NCBI GenBank assembly: GCA_002897615.1 | Contig: BDTX01000021.1 | Location: 124,001-188,000, forward strand | Direction: 5' to 3' | Source: a bacterium BMS3Bbin14 | Lineage (GTDB): Bacteria; Desulfobacterota; Desulfobulbia; Desulfobulbales; Desulfobulbaceae | Length of the DNA stretch: 64,000 nucleotides | Part shown: piece by piece, positions 10,239 through 18,940 of the stretch | How the letters are laid out: the number at the start of each line of letters is the position of its first letter | Numbering within the stretch: the stretch's first letter is position 1 | Program-made: the position numbers and the translations under genes | Notes under the pieces: model-generated | Told to the model about the DNA's origin: nothing | What the model saw: only the letters and a program-made list of their open reading frames with translations | Databases searched by the model: none

Positions 10239-10640
10239 ATGGATTTTGATTTTACCCTGCCCGGACTTGGCCGTCCGAAGAGTACCCGGCCCAAGCGGGT
10301 CGCCGAGGCCATGAAGAACGAGTTGTCTATCCTCCTGTTGCAGAAGGTGAGAGATCCCAGGCTGCAGAAGGTGAGCATCTCCATGGTCGAGGTGACCCCG
10401 GACCTGAAGCAGGCCAAGGTCTATTTCGTGGTACCGGACGGTATTGATGCCGGCAACGTCAGGAAGGGACTGGAGAAGGCCAGGGGGTTTTTCCGCAGTC
10501 AGATCGCCGGGCTGCTCAACCTGCGCTATACCCCTGAACTGATCTTTTATTATGACGTCCACCACGAAGAAGCCGAGCGACTGGATGAGATTTTCCGGCA
10601 GATAGCCGAGGATAAAAAAGCCGATGATGACCCCGCCTGA
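10239..10640 (+). CDS. rbfA: Ribosome-binding factor A
   Basis: A 133-residue KH-fold protein that acts late in 30S maturation, partnering RimP functionally. The family signature runs from RPKRVAEAMKNELSILLLQK through VRDPRLQKVSISMVEVTPDL and KQAKVYFVVPDG to LNLRYTPELIFYYDVHHEEA. The start ATG 10239 gives the usual length; no clear Shine-Dalgarno is visible. The last 17 bases overlap the start of nrnA, indicating translational coupling. Confidence 0.95.
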   Translation: MDFDFTLPGLGRPKSTRPKRVAEAMKNELSILLLQKVRDPRLQKVSISMVEVTPDLKQAKVYFVVPDGIDAGNVRKGLEKARGFFRSQIAGLLNLRYTPELIFYYDVHHEEAERLDEIFRQIAEDKKADDDPA

Positions 10641-11616
10641 GTTTCTGCCGGCCCTGATCCGGAAAACCGGTCACTTCGTCCTGGCGACGCATGTGAGCCC
10701 GGACGGGGACGCTCTCGGCTCTCTGCTCGGCTTGGCCGATATCCTGGAGTCCATGGGTAAGCGGGTTTTTTGTTATGCGGAACAGGAGGCAACCCCTTTT
10801 TACCGGTTTTTACCGGGCAGCGACCGGATCCATACCGGGAGGGATGACCTGGACAACTTTGTGCGGCCGGCTGGAGATGATGTGCTGGGCATATCCCTCG
10901 ATTGCGGCGACCGGCAGCGGCTGGGACAAAACGGCCCCAACCTGTTAAAGATCAGGCCGTTTGTGGTGATTGACCACCACAAGGGCAACAACGGTTTCGG
11001 GGATTTTTCCTGGATCGATTCGCAGCGCTCGTCCACGGGTGAAATGATTTTCGACCTGGCGACGGCGCTGGGGCAGACCGTTTCGAAGGAAGCGGCCATC
11101 TGCCTGTACGCGGCGATTGTCACGGATACCGGTTCCTTTAAATATGAATTAACCCGGCCCCATACCTTTGATGTGGCGCGGCAGCTGGTGGAGTTGGGAG
11201 TGCGGCCTGAGTTTGTGGCCGGCAACCTGTATGACAATTTCACCTTTGGCCGTCTGCAGTTGATGCAGATGGTGCTGGCCACCCTGGAGGTCGTTGATGA
11301 CGGCCGCATCGCCATCATCCGGGTCACCAGGAAAATGCTTGACCAGACCGGCTGTACCCTGGTGGATACGGAAAATTTGATTAATCTGCCGCGGTCGGTT
11401 GCCGTGGTGCAGGTGGCGGTTTTCCTGAAAGAGACCGGGGAAGACATTGTTTCGGTCAGTCTGCGGGCCAAGGATAGCTGCGATGTCGCCGAGGTTGCCA
11501 GGGAGTTCGGCGGCGGCGGCCATCGCAAGGCTGCCGGCTTTCGCCAGTCGTTAACCACGATGGACGAAGTGCGGAACCGGTTGCTGCCGGTTTTGCAACG
11601 AAAACTGAGCCGTTGA
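10624..11616 (+). CDS. nrnA: Bifunctional oligoribonuclease / pAp phosphatase NrnA (DHH family)
   Basis: A 330-residue DHH/DHHA1 phosphoesterase that degrades very short RNAs and 3'-phosphoadenosine 5'-phosphate. Motifs: HVSPDGDALGSLLGL (metal-binding DxD), ISLDCGD, VVIDHHKGNN (DHH), VTDTGSFKYE, and the C-terminal DHHA1 glycine block FGGGGHRKAAGF. Two adjacent ATG codons (10624, 10627) could serve as starts, both inside the end of rbfA. Its place between rbfA and truB is a common arrangement. Confidence 0.93.
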   Translation: MMTPPEFLPALIRKTGHFVLATHVSPDGDALGSLLGLADILESMGKRVFCYAEQEATPFYRFLPGSDRIHTGRDDLDNFVRPAGDDVLGISLDCGDRQRLGQNGPNLLKIRPFVVIDHHKGNNGFGDFSWIDSQRSSTGEMIFDLATALGQTVSKEAAICLYAAIVTDTGSFKYELTRPHTFDVARQLVELGVRPEFVAGNLYDNFTFGRLQLMQMVLATLEVVDDGRIAIIRVTRKMLDQTGCTLVDTENLINLPRSVAVVQVAVFLKETGEDIVSVSLRAKDSCDVAEVAREFGGGGHRKAAGFRQSLTTMDEVRNRLLPVLQRKLSR

Positions 11617-11676
11617 CGCATGAACGTGATCCTATCACGGGGTTTGTAACTATGCGGTATTACATTGCTCAAAATT

Positions 11677-11785
11677 GTAAGTTGGCACAGGTGCCCCATA
11701 TTTGCGCAGTTGCTTTCGCTCGCCATAGCCCCTCTATGCGGGCGGAAGGAACCGCGTGAAGATGGGGTGCCTGTGACGGCTTACG
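11677..11785. repeat. Family B palindromic element, copy 1
   Basis: A 109-bp block bounded by GTAAGTTGGCACAGGTGCCC and GGTGCCTGTGACGGCTTACG, arms that pair imperfectly. Its inner part (ccgcgtgaagatggggtgcc, ctctatgcgggcgg) matches the copies around the giant helicase gene. It ends one base before the truB start codon, leaving truB without a visible Shine-Dalgarno of its own. Confidence 0.7.
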
Positions 11786-11786
11786 C

Positions 11787-12593
11787 ATGAATGACGGTCT
11801 GGCCGCAGTCTCCGGTCGGCAGGAGTTTTCCGCCGGGATATTCCTTGTTGACAAGCCCCGGGGCGCGACCTCCTTTGCCATGGTCCGCCAGGTCCGGCGG
11901 TTGCTCGGCATAAAAAAAGTGGGGCATGCGGGGACGCTTGACCCCTTTGCCACCGGCCTGCTGATTATCTGCGCCGGCCGGCCGGCCACCCGGCTGATCG
12001 AGCGTTTCATGTCCGGCCGCAAGACCTACCGGGCGCTTCTGCAGCTGGGGGTGGAGACCGAGACGCAGGACCCCGAAGGCCGGGTAGTGGCAAGCGCGCC
12101 GGTGCCCGCCTTGACCGGGGACGACATCCGCACTTGTTTACGGACCTTTATCGGTCCCCGGATGCAGGCGCCGCCCCATTTTTCGGCCGTGAAGTATAAG
12201 GGCAAGCCCCTGTATTACTATGCCCGAAAAGGGATTAAGATTGACAAGGAAGCGCGGCCGATCGAAATTTTTTCGCTCGACTTCAACGGCTATGATCCCG
12301 GCACCCGGCAACTGGAGATCACGGTAACCTGCAGCCGCGGGACCTATATTCGGGTCCTGGCCCTGGATATCGGCAGACAGCTTGGCTGCGGGGCGCACCT
12401 GAGAGAGCTCCGGCGTCTCGGCAGCGGGATCTTTACGGCGGCAGACAGCCTGGCCGGCGAGGCGCTGTCCGGCCCGGCCGGTTTGCAGCATCTGCTGACG
12501 GGTATGATTCCGGTGGAACGGGCCGTGGCCATGATGGACGCGGCAGACGACGCGGCCGGGAAGGGCGCAGCTGCTGAGTTGGCAACTAGTTGA
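11787..12593 (+). CDS. truB: tRNA pseudouridine(55) synthase TruB
   Basis: TruB makes pseudouridine 55 in the T-loop of tRNAs. The N-terminal block GIFLVDKPRGATSFAMVRQV, catalytic GHAGTLDPFATGLL (Asp near residue 52), KTYRALLQLGVETETQDPEG and CSRGTYIRVLALDIG are all present. The start is ATG 11787. The last codons (GKGAAAELATS) and the TGA stop come from a family A repeat that starts at about 12565, so the original C-terminus has been replaced. The catalytic core is complete and the protein is probably active. Confidence 0.94.
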   Translation: MNDGLAAVSGRQEFSAGIFLVDKPRGATSFAMVRQVRRLLGIKKVGHAGTLDPFATGLLIICAGRPATRLIERFMSGRKTYRALLQLGVETETQDPEGRVVASAPVPALTGDDIRTCLRTFIGPRMQAPPHFSAVKYKGKPLYYYARKGIKIDKEARPIEIFSLDFNGYDPGTRQLEITVTCSRGTYIRVLALDIGRQLGCGAHLRELRRLGSGIFTAADSLAGEALSGPAGLQHLLTGMIPVERAVAMMDAADDAAGKGAAAELATS

Positions 12594-12664
12594 TATCACA
12601 CCAGGATAATCAACCTCGTTGCCGCCTTGCATCTGCACCGTTCTCGAACGCTCACGGATTCAGG
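12565..12664 (-). mobile_element. Family A fragment overlapping the end of truB
   Basis: About 100 bp of family A: the gcgcagctgctg block, the GGCAAC/GTTGCC nested hairpin, the clamp ttctcgaacg and the end CTCACGGATTCAGG. The half with the AT-rich hairpin is missing. The truB stop codon TGA (12591-12593) lies inside it. Confidence 0.8.
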
Positions 12665-12694
12665 TTTTAGTAACAGTCAGGTTTTAGTAACAGA
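12661..12694 (+). repeat. Short tandem duplication
   Basis: Two adjacent 17-base copies of caggttttagtaacag(t/a), starting from the last four bases of the family A end. They look like a small replication or insertion scar. Confidence 0.7.
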
Positions 12695-12730
12695 TCACCA
12701 GGGGCGACAACCTCGGGGGATACTCAGTTC

Positions 12731-12839
12731 GTACAAGTTCACCAGTGCCTTAGATTTGTTCGTTTTGGCCTCCTAATCTATCCTTGGCGGATGAGAGGAG
12801 GCCAAAACGGGCGAAGATGAGGTGCCGGTGAACTTGTAC
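12731..12839. repeat. Family B-like palindrome upstream of rpsO
   Basis: A 109-bp block with arms GTACAAGTTCACC and GGTGAACTTGTAC, an inner arm pair TTTTGGCCTCCT / AGGAGGCCAAAA, and the gcgaagatgaggtgcc motif shared with other family B copies. It is followed by ATTTTTT, so the RNA could also act as a terminator before rpsO. Bases 12840-12961 carry the rpsO leader. Confidence 0.65.
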
Positions 12840-12961
12840 AATTTTTTATGCTGTTTGGTGGCGGCTATGCTGCCTTTGGTTGATAGTTTCTATCGTTCAG
12901 TGGTATATAGAATGAATAAAATTTCCTGAAACAGGTGAAGAAAACGAAACGGAGGTGCATT

Positions 12962-13231
12962 ATGGCAAATGATGCAAGAAAAAAGAAAGAAATAATTGAA
13001 AAATTCAAGACTCATGAAACCGATACCGGCTCTTCGGAAGTGCAGATAGCTCTGCTTTCCGAGCGGATCACCTACCTGACCGATCATTTCAAGGTCCACC
13101 AGAAGGATCATCACTCCCGCCGTGGTCTGCTCAAGATGGTCGGTCATCGCCGTAGCCTGCTGAATTATCTGAAGAACAAGGATATCGGCCGCTATCGGAC
13201 CTTGATCAAGGAACTTGGTATTCGCAAGTAA
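12962..13231 (+). CDS. rpsO: 30S ribosomal protein S15
   Basis: An 89-residue S15 that binds 16S rRNA early in assembly. The conserved blocks are [39 protein letters not shown] and [14 protein letters not shown] strong GGAGGT sits seven bases before ATG 12962. It precedes pnp, the usual rpsO-pnp pair. Confidence 0.97.
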   Translation: MANDARKKKEIIEKFKTHETDTGSSEVQIALLSERITYLTDHFKVHQKDHHSRRGLLKMVGHRRSLLNYLKNKDIGRYRTLIKELGIRK

Positions 13232-13498
13232 CCAACCGGTGGAAACCGGATTCAGGACCGTGTGTTGAGCGGCCGGGACGGTTCGCATGTACCGGCCCGT
13301 TTGTAACTGCATCTGTATTGCAGCCGGCGTTGCTCCGGCAGGAGAGGGCAGGAGGTACGTCGGCAGGCGTTCGGGATGAGAGCGGTTGCGGAAGAGAGAA
13401 AAACAAGGTGAACCCGATTGGCGGGTTCCGCGCTGGAGGCCCTGCATGGTTTGAGGGTAGGTTCTCCGAACGCTTATGATTGATTGCAAGGAGTATGC

Positions 13499-15583
13499 AT
13501 GTATAAAAAAATTGAAGTCGAAATCGGTGGCAAGGCCATAACTTTCGAAACCGGTAAACTGGCCAAACAGGCGAACGGTGCGGTGGTGGTGTCCTGCGGC
13601 GACACCATGATCCTGGTCACTGCCGTGGCGGAGAAAACCACCAAGAATATGGGATTCCTGCCGCTGACCATCGAGTACCAGGAGCGGATGTACGCTGCCG
13701 GTCGCATTCCGGGCAGTTATTTCCGCCGGGAGATCGGTCGTCCCAGCGAAAAAGAGGTGTTGACCTGCCGGCTGATTGATCGCCCGCTGCGGCCGCTCTT
13801 CCCCAAGGGTTACATGAGCGAGACCCAGGTCATTATTACTGTTTTTTCGGCCGACCCGGAGATCGATCCGGATGTCCTGGCCATAAACGGCGCCTCGGCC
13901 GCCCTGTCCATTTCCAACATTCCCTGGGGCGGCCCCATTGCCGCGGCCAGGGTTGGTTATGTTGATGGCGAGTATGTTCTCAATCCCACCCGGAGCCAGC
14001 TTGAGAAGTCGGCTATGGACCTGGTCGTTGCCGGGACCGGCGCGGCTGTCGTCATGGTCGAAGGACAGGTCGGCGAGTTGAGCGAGGAGGTGGTTCTTGA
14101 GGGGATCTTTTTCGCCCACCAGGGTCTGCTGCCGCTTATCGATCTGCAGAACCGGATGCGCGAAGAGGTCGGGACGGCCAAACGGGAAGTCGTGCAGACG
14201 CCGGTCAACGAGCCCCTGAAGGCCCGGGTGGAAGAATTGGCTGCCGCCGGCATGGAAGAGGTGGTCACCACGGCCGATAAACTCGCCCGGGGCGACCGGT
14301 ACGACGAACTCAAGGCCACGGTGCTCGAACAGGTCGATCAAGAGCTGTACGAGAACGAGTCAGAGGTGTTGGCCCTGCTCGGTGACTTTAAGAAGCGCAT
14401 CATGCGTGACCGCATCGTCAGCAAGGGAGAGCGGCTTGACGGCCGGTCCTTCGAGGAGGTCCGGCCCATTGCCTGCGAAGTCGGCATTCTGCGGCGGGCG
14501 CATGGATCGGCACTTTTTACCCGGGGCGAGACCCAGGCCATGGTCATCAGTACCCTGGGCAGCGAACGGGACGAGCAACACCTTGAAGGTCTGAAGGGTG
14601 ATGAATACCGGCGTTTCATGCTGCATTACAACTTTCCGCCGTTCTGTGTCGGCGAGGTTCGTTTTCTGCGGGGGCCGAGCCGCCGCGATATCGGCCACGG
14701 CACCCTGGCGCGCCGGGGTATTGAGGCCGTGCTGCCGAAAGGGGAAGATTTTCCTTATACCATGCGGGTGGTTTCCGAGGTCCTCGAGTCCAACGGTTCT
14801 TCTTCCATGGCCACGGTCTGCGGTTCCAGCATGGCCCTGATGGATGCGGGCGTGCCGCTCAAGGCACCGGTATCCGGGGTGGCCATGGGGCTGATCAAGG
14901 AGGGCGACCAGGTGGTTGTGCTCACCGATATCCTGGGGGATGAGGATCATCTCGGCGACATGGATTTCAAGGTGGTCGGGACCGGCGAGGGAATCACCGC
15001 CCTGCAGATGGACATCAAGATCGAAGGCGTTGATCGTGACATCATGTCCCGGGCCCTGTCCCAGGCCCGCGCGGCCCGTCTGCATATCCTGGGCAAAATG
15101 CGGGAGGCTATCGAGGTCTCGCGCCTGGAGGTGGCGGAGTACGCCCCCAAGTATATCTCCCTGACAATCAACCCGGACAAGATTCGCGACATCATCGGCC
15201 CCGGCGGCAAGATAATCCGCGAGCTGAGTGCCGAGTACGAGGCCAAGATCGACGTGGACGATGACGGCACGGTCAAGATTTTCTGCAGCAACGGTGAGGC
15301 CGCCGATGCCCTGACGCGCCGTATCCAGGAGATTACGGCCATGCCGGAGGTCGGCAAGATTTATGACGGCCTGGTCCGGACGATCAAGGACTATGGCGCC
15401 TTTGTCGAGATCCTGCCCGGTACCGACGGCATGGTTCATATTTCCGAGTTGGCCGTAACCCGGGTGGAAAAGGTCAGCGATATCCTCAAGGAGGGTGAGA
15501 CGGTCAAGGTCAAGGTTATCGACATCGATAGCCGCGGCCGGATTCGCCTGAGCCGCAAGGCCGCGCTTGAAGATAATAAATAG
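13499..15583 (+). CDS. pnp: Polyribonucleotide nucleotidyltransferase (PNPase)
   Basis: A 694-residue phosphorolytic 3'-5' exoribonuclease of the RNA degradosome. Two RNase PH-like halves are visible: the first with MGFLPLTIEYQERMYAAGRI, the second with RGETQAMVISTLGS and SNGSSSMATVCGSSMALMDAG. A KH domain follows (IRDIIGPGGKIIRELSAEY) and then an S1 domain (GKIYDGLVRTIKDYGAFVEI). The ATG at 13499 has AAGGAG four bases upstream; the TTG at 13484 is not preferred. The 267-base gap after rpsO has GC-rich inverted segments that could be the leader used in PNPase autoregulation in other bacteria, but I cannot define a specific hairpin. Confidence 0.97.
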   Translation: MYKKIEVEIGGKAITFETGKLAKQANGAVVVSCGDTMILVTAVAEKTTKNMGFLPLTIEYQERMYAAGRIPGSYFRREIGRPSEKEVLTCRLIDRPLRPLFPKGYMSETQVIITVFSADPEIDPDVLAINGASAALSISNIPWGGPIAAARVGYVDGEYVLNPTRSQLEKSAMDLVVAGTGAAVVMVEGQVGELSEEVVLEGIFFAHQGLLPLIDLQNRMREEVGTAKREVVQTPVNEPLKARVEELAAAGMEEVVTTADKLARGDRYDELKATVLEQVDQELYENESEVLALLGDFKKRIMRDRIVSKGERLDGRSFEEVRPIACEVGILRRAHGSALFTRGETQAMVISTLGSERDEQHLEGLKGDEYRRFMLHYNFPPFCVGEVRFLRGPSRRDIGHGTLARRGIEAVLPKGEDFPYTMRVVSEVLESNGSSSMATVCGSSMALMDAGVPLKAPVSGVAMGLIKEGDQVVVLTDILGDEDHLGDMDFKVVGTGEGITALQMDIKIEGVDRDIMSRALSQARAARLHILGKMREAIEVSRLEVAEYAPKYISLTINPDKIRDIIGPGGKIIRELSAEYEAKIDVDDDGTVKIFCSNGEAADALTRRIQEITAMPEVGKIYDGLVRTIKDYGAFVEILPGTDGMVHISELAVTRVEKVSDILKEGETVKVKVIDIDSRGRIRLSRKAALEDNK

Positions 15584-15602
15584 TCGCTGAAAAAACGCGT
15601 AT

Positions 15603-15638
15603 AAGCCGGTTTCCTGGTCATGGGAACCGGCTTTTTTT
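15603..15638 (+). terminator. Intrinsic terminator of the rpsO-pnp unit
   Basis: The stem AAGCCGGTTTCC / GGGAACCGGCTT with a seven-base loop is followed by seven T residues, 20 bases after the pnp stop. Confidence 0.9.
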
Positions 15639-15642
15639 ATAA

Positions 15643-15677
15643 CCCTGAATTAGTTATCGAACGCTCACGGATTCAGG
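15643..15677 (-). mobile_element. Family A minimal derivative (35 bp)
   Basis: One end reads CCTGAAT and the other CGCTCACGGATTCAGG, joined by tagttatcgaa. Nearly the whole interior is deleted while both tips remain. Confidence 0.6.
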
Positions 15678-15702
15678 ATAACTCCAGCAATCGGCAACAG
15701 TT

Positions 15703-16161
15703 ATGATACTGAAAGTGGATGTTCTGTTTGCCTGGCTTGACCCGGAGCGCTCCGGCGACCTGGTTCTTCCCGGCTACAAATCCGCGCTGGCCTCCGGCAT
15801 GGATGTGGCGGCGGCGGTTGAGGAGCCGGTCACTCTCGAGCCCGGCGCGATTTCGCTTATCCCCACCGGTTTTGCCGTGGCCCTGCCGCCGAATTATGAG
15901 CTGCAGGTCCGCCCCCGTTCCGGCCTGGCCGTGAAACACGGGATCACGGTGGTGAATGCGCCGGGAACCATTGACGCGGATTATCGGGGCGAGATCAAGG
16001 TGGGCTTGATTAACCTGGGCGGGCAGGCCTTTCGCATCGCCCGCGGTGACCGGATTGCCCAGTTGGTGCTGGCCCCGGTCTGCCAGGCCGAACTGCAGGT
16101 TGTTGCCGGGCTTGACGCGACCGAACGTGGTAGCGGCGGTTTCGGCCATACCGGAGTTTAA
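15703..16161 (+). CDS. dut: Deoxyuridine 5'-triphosphate nucleotidohydrolase
   Basis: A 152-residue trimeric dUTPase that hydrolyses dUTP to dUMP and keeps uracil out of DNA. The five motifs appear in order: GMDVAAAV (1), [11 protein letters not shown] (2), [20 protein letters not shown] (3), [13 protein letters not shown] (4) and [13 protein letters not shown] (5, closing the active site). The start ATG 15703 gives the usual length. It follows the pnp terminator and a family A scar, so it probably has its own promoter. The next gene is 36 bases downstream. Confidence 0.96.
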   Translation: MILKVDVLFAWLDPERSGDLVLPGYKSALASGMDVAAAVEEPVTLEPGAISLIPTGFAVALPPNYELQVRPRSGLAVKHGITVVNAPGTIDADYRGEIKVGLINLGGQAFRIARGDRIAQLVLAPVCQAELQVVAGLDATERGSGGFGHTGV

Positions 16162-16197
16162 GCCCGTCCTCCGTCATCTATTCCCGGCCTTCAACGT

Positions 16198-16986
16198 ATG
16201 CAATTTTGTGTCCTTGGCAGCGGCAGCAAGGGAAACTGCACCCTGATCGAGTCAGGGAAAACGGTCCTGCTCATTGATGCCGGTTTTTCCGGGGTTGAGA
16301 TCAGGCGGCGGCTGGAGAAGATCGGCCGGACGCCGGAGATGGTTACGGCCATCCTCGTCACCCATGAACACAACGATCATATCAGCGGAGTAGGCGTACT
16401 CTCCCGGCGCTGCGGAGTGCCGGTGTATGCCAATCCCGCGACCCACCTGGCAGCCGAGGGCAGAATCGGCAATCTCTCCCGGCGGCTCGAGTTCGCCACC
16501 GGCGAATCATTTACCGTAGACGGCCTGCAGATCCACCCTTTTGCCGTCTCGCACGACACGGCCGAGCCCGTGGGTTTTGTGGTCTCGGACGGGAGCAATA
16601 CCGTCGGCTACTGCACCGACACCGGCCGGGTAACCCGGTTGCTTGCCCATCACCTGCGGCGCTGCCAGGCGCTGATCCTGGAGAGTAACCATGACCCGCG
16701 GATGCTCCGTGACGGCCCCTATCCCCTGGAGTTGCAGCAGCGGGTTCGTTCGAACCTGGGCCATCTGGCCAATGAAGATGCTGCTGATTTTCTTGCCGAA
16801 CTGTTTAACGATGAACTTCGCTCCGTGGTGCTTGCCCACCTGAGCCAGGTCAACAATCTGCCGGAGCTTGCCCTGGCCGCCACCCTGGAGAAGCTGGGAG
16901 CCCGGGCGGCGCATTGTGACATTATCCTGGCCACCCAGGAGTCCCCGAGCCGGGTCATTGATCTGTGCCGGCCGGGTGATGCCTAG
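16198..16986 (+). CDS. MBL-fold metallohydrolase, WalJ/YycJ-like exonuclease
   Basis: A 262-residue metallo-beta-lactamase-fold protein of the YycJ (WalJ) group, implicated elsewhere in DNA metabolism. It shows the start FCVLGSGSKGNCTLIESG, the metal motif THEHNDHISG (HxHxDH), the conserved FAVSHDTAEPVGFVV and LESNHDP segments and VVLAHLSQVNNLPELA near the end. The start is ATG 16198. The stop overlaps by four bases the stop of the convergent gene on the other strand. The fold is certain and the exonuclease role is inferred from family members. Confidence 0.88.
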   Translation: MQFCVLGSGSKGNCTLIESGKTVLLIDAGFSGVEIRRRLEKIGRTPEMVTAILVTHEHNDHISGVGVLSRRCGVPVYANPATHLAAEGRIGNLSRRLEFATGESFTVDGLQIHPFAVSHDTAEPVGFVVSDGSNTVGYCTDTGRVTRLLAHHLRRCQALILESNHDPRMLRDGPYPLELQQRVRSNLGHLANEDAADFLAELFNDELRSVVLAHLSQVNNLPELALAATLEKLGARAAHCDIILATQESPSRVIDLCRPGDA

Positions 16987-18863
16987 AAATCGATTACGAA
17001 GCTGTATACCCCTTCCTCCAAACGGCTCTGCACCCGGTAGCCCGAGTGATTGAAGATTGCCTGCATTCGGTAGTTATCCCGCAGGACCTCGGCGGTGAAG
17101 CCGGCAATACCGTTTCTCTTGGCAATGGCGATCAGGTGCCGGAACATGAAGCTGCCGATTCCTTTGTTCTGCCAGCCGTCCCGAACCACGAAGGCGACCT
17201 CGGCCTTGTTGTTCCGGTTGTTGAGATAATAGCGGCCCACGGCGATGATCTCGTCGCCGTGGGCCTCCGGGACCGTGCCGACAATGGCAACGTCACGACG
17301 ATGGTCGATATAGACGAAATCCAGAATCTGGCGGTGGGTGAACCGCTGCTGCCGGCTCATGAAGCGGTAATAGATGGTCTCCTGTGACAGGTTATAGAGC
17401 AGGTCACGCATATGCGGCTCATCGGTGGGCAGGATGGAACGGAAACTCACCTGGGTGCCGTCGTCAAGCAGGAAGCTGGTCCGCATGGACTCCTCGCCCG
17501 GCACCATGAACCGGTTGCCCAGCCCGGCCAGCTCCGGCCGCAGATACCTGGCCTCCACCGCCTCCTGGAACAGCTGTTCCCGGAAATCGGGATGGGCGAT
17601 GGAGATCAGGGCCATGACCCGTTCCTGGATGGATTTTCCGTGCAGAAAGGCGGTGCCGTATTCCGTGACCACGTAATGAACGGTGCCCCTGCTGATTACC
17701 ACCCCGGACCCCGGCTCCAGGGTGGTGACAATCCGGGACCGGCTGCCGTCTTTATTGGTCGAGGGCATGGTGATAACGGCCCTGCCGCCGTCCGAGCGTG
17801 CCGCCCCGCGGTTAAAGTCCACCTGGCCGCCGATGCCGGAATAAAACCGCCCGGCCACCGAATCGGAACAGACCTGGCCCGTCAGGTCGATCTCCAGGGC
17901 CATATTGATGGAGACCATTCGTTTCTGCTTGCCGATCACGTTGGAATCATTGACATACTCTGTCGGCCTGAAACAGAATAACGGGTTGTCATCCACGTAG
18001 TCGTATAATTTTTTCGTGCCCATGCAGAAACTGGTCGTTATCCTGCCCCGGTCAATGGTTTTGCGGGCCCCGGTTACGGCGCCCGACTCGAGCAGGCCCA
18101 TGAGGGAATCGCTGATCATCTCCGTATGGATCCCGAGATCTTTTTTATCATGCAGGAAGTCCATGACCGCCTGCGGAATCCTGCCTACTCCCGGCACCCG
18201 CCCCAGGCCGAATTCGACCGTGGCCCCGTCCGGAATAAGCGCGGCCACCTCCCGGCCGATTTTCTTGCTGACTTCATGCGGCGGATTCGACAGACGTTCG
18301 ATGAGCGGCGCATCAACGGGCACCAGGAGATCGAGGTCATAGATGTCGAGCAGGGAATCGCCATGGGTCCAGGGCATGTGCGGATTGACCTGGGCGATGA
18401 CCAGCGAGGCATTTTCGGCCGCGCTGCGGACGATGTCAACCGAGATCCCGAGGCTGACCTTGCCGCGACTGTCCGGCGGGGTCACCTGGATCAGGGCCAC
18501 GTCAAGCGGCAGCCGGCCGGAATGCAGCAGCCTGGGCACATCCGACATCAGGATGGGCGTGTAGTCGCCCAGCCCCTCCTGGATCATGTCCCGCACATTG
18601 GAGCTGATAAAAAACGAGTTGATGGTAAAACAATCGGCCAGTCGTTTATCGGCATAGGGGGCGTCACCCTTGGTGATAAGCTGAATAATCTCGACGTCGG
18701 CCAGTTGCCCGGCCCGGTCGGTCATGGCCGAGACCAGGGCCAGCGGTTCGCCGCAGCCCGTACCGATAAATACGCGTTGTCCCGGCCGCAGCCGGGCCAG
18801 GGCCCCGGAGGCGGTGGCGATCATGTCGCTGTATTTTTCCTGCCAGTTGTTATCGTATTCCAT
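16983..18863 (-). CDS. Acetyl-CoA hydrolase/transferase family protein fused to a GNAT domain
   Basis: A 626-residue fusion. Residues 1-430 are an acyl-CoA hydrolase/CoA-transferase (4-hydroxybutyrate CoA-transferase-like), with PGQRVFIGTGCGEPLALVSA, ATVEFGLGRVPGVGRIPQAV and the late signature YVVTEYGTAFLHGKSIQERV. Residues 465-626 are a GNAT acetyltransferase, with the acetyl-CoA loop VRDGWQNKGIGSFMFRHL. CoA transfer between acids and acetyl-CoA is inferred; the GNAT part may acetylate a protein or sense acetyl-CoA. The gene lies just downstream of the ADP-forming acyl-CoA synthetase on the same strand, so both probably work in acyl-CoA/acetate exchange. A family A remnant lies between them. 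Confidence 0.88.
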   Translation of the reverse strand: MEYDNNWQEKYSDMIATASGALARLRPGQRVFIGTGCGEPLALVSAMTDRAGQLADVEIIQLITKGDAPYADKRLADCFTINSFFISSNVRDMIQEGLGDYTPILMSDVPRLLHSGRLPLDVALIQVTPPDSRGKVSLGISVDIVRSAAENASLVIAQVNPHMPWTHGDSLLDIYDLDLLVPVDAPLIERLSNPPHEVSKKIGREVAALIPDGATVEFGLGRVPGVGRIPQAVMDFLHDKKDLGIHTEMISDSLMGLLESGAVTGARKTIDRGRITTSFCMGTKKLYDYVDDNPLFCFRPTEYVNDSNVIGKQKRMVSINMALEIDLTGQVCSDSVAGRFYSGIGGQVDFNRGAARSDGGRAVITMPSTNKDGSRSRIVTTLEPGSGVVISRGTVHYVVTEYGTAFLHGKSIQERVMALISIAHPDFREQLFQEAVEARYLRPELAGLGNRFMVPGEESMRTSFLLDDGTQVSFRSILPTDEPHMRDLLYNLSQETIYYRFMSRQQRFTHRQILDFVYIDHRRDVAIVGTVPEAHGDEIIAVGRYYLNNRNNKAEVAFVVRDGWQNKGIGSFMFRHLIAIAKRNGIAGFTAEVLRDNYRMQAIFNHSGYRVQSRLEEGVYSFVIDF

Positions 18864-18893
18864 ATCGTATCCTCTTTACAGGAAGCTGTTCAC

Positions 18894-18932
18894 CTTGCAT
18901 CTGCACCGTTCTCGAACGCTCACGGATCCAGG
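18894..18932 (-). mobile_element. Family A fragment between two acyl-CoA genes
   Basis: A 39-bp tip of family A (cttgcatctgcaccgttctc, then gaacgctcacggatccagg). It fills half of the gap between the two minus-strand genes. Confidence 0.7.
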
Positions 18933-18940
18933 TGTTCGCT

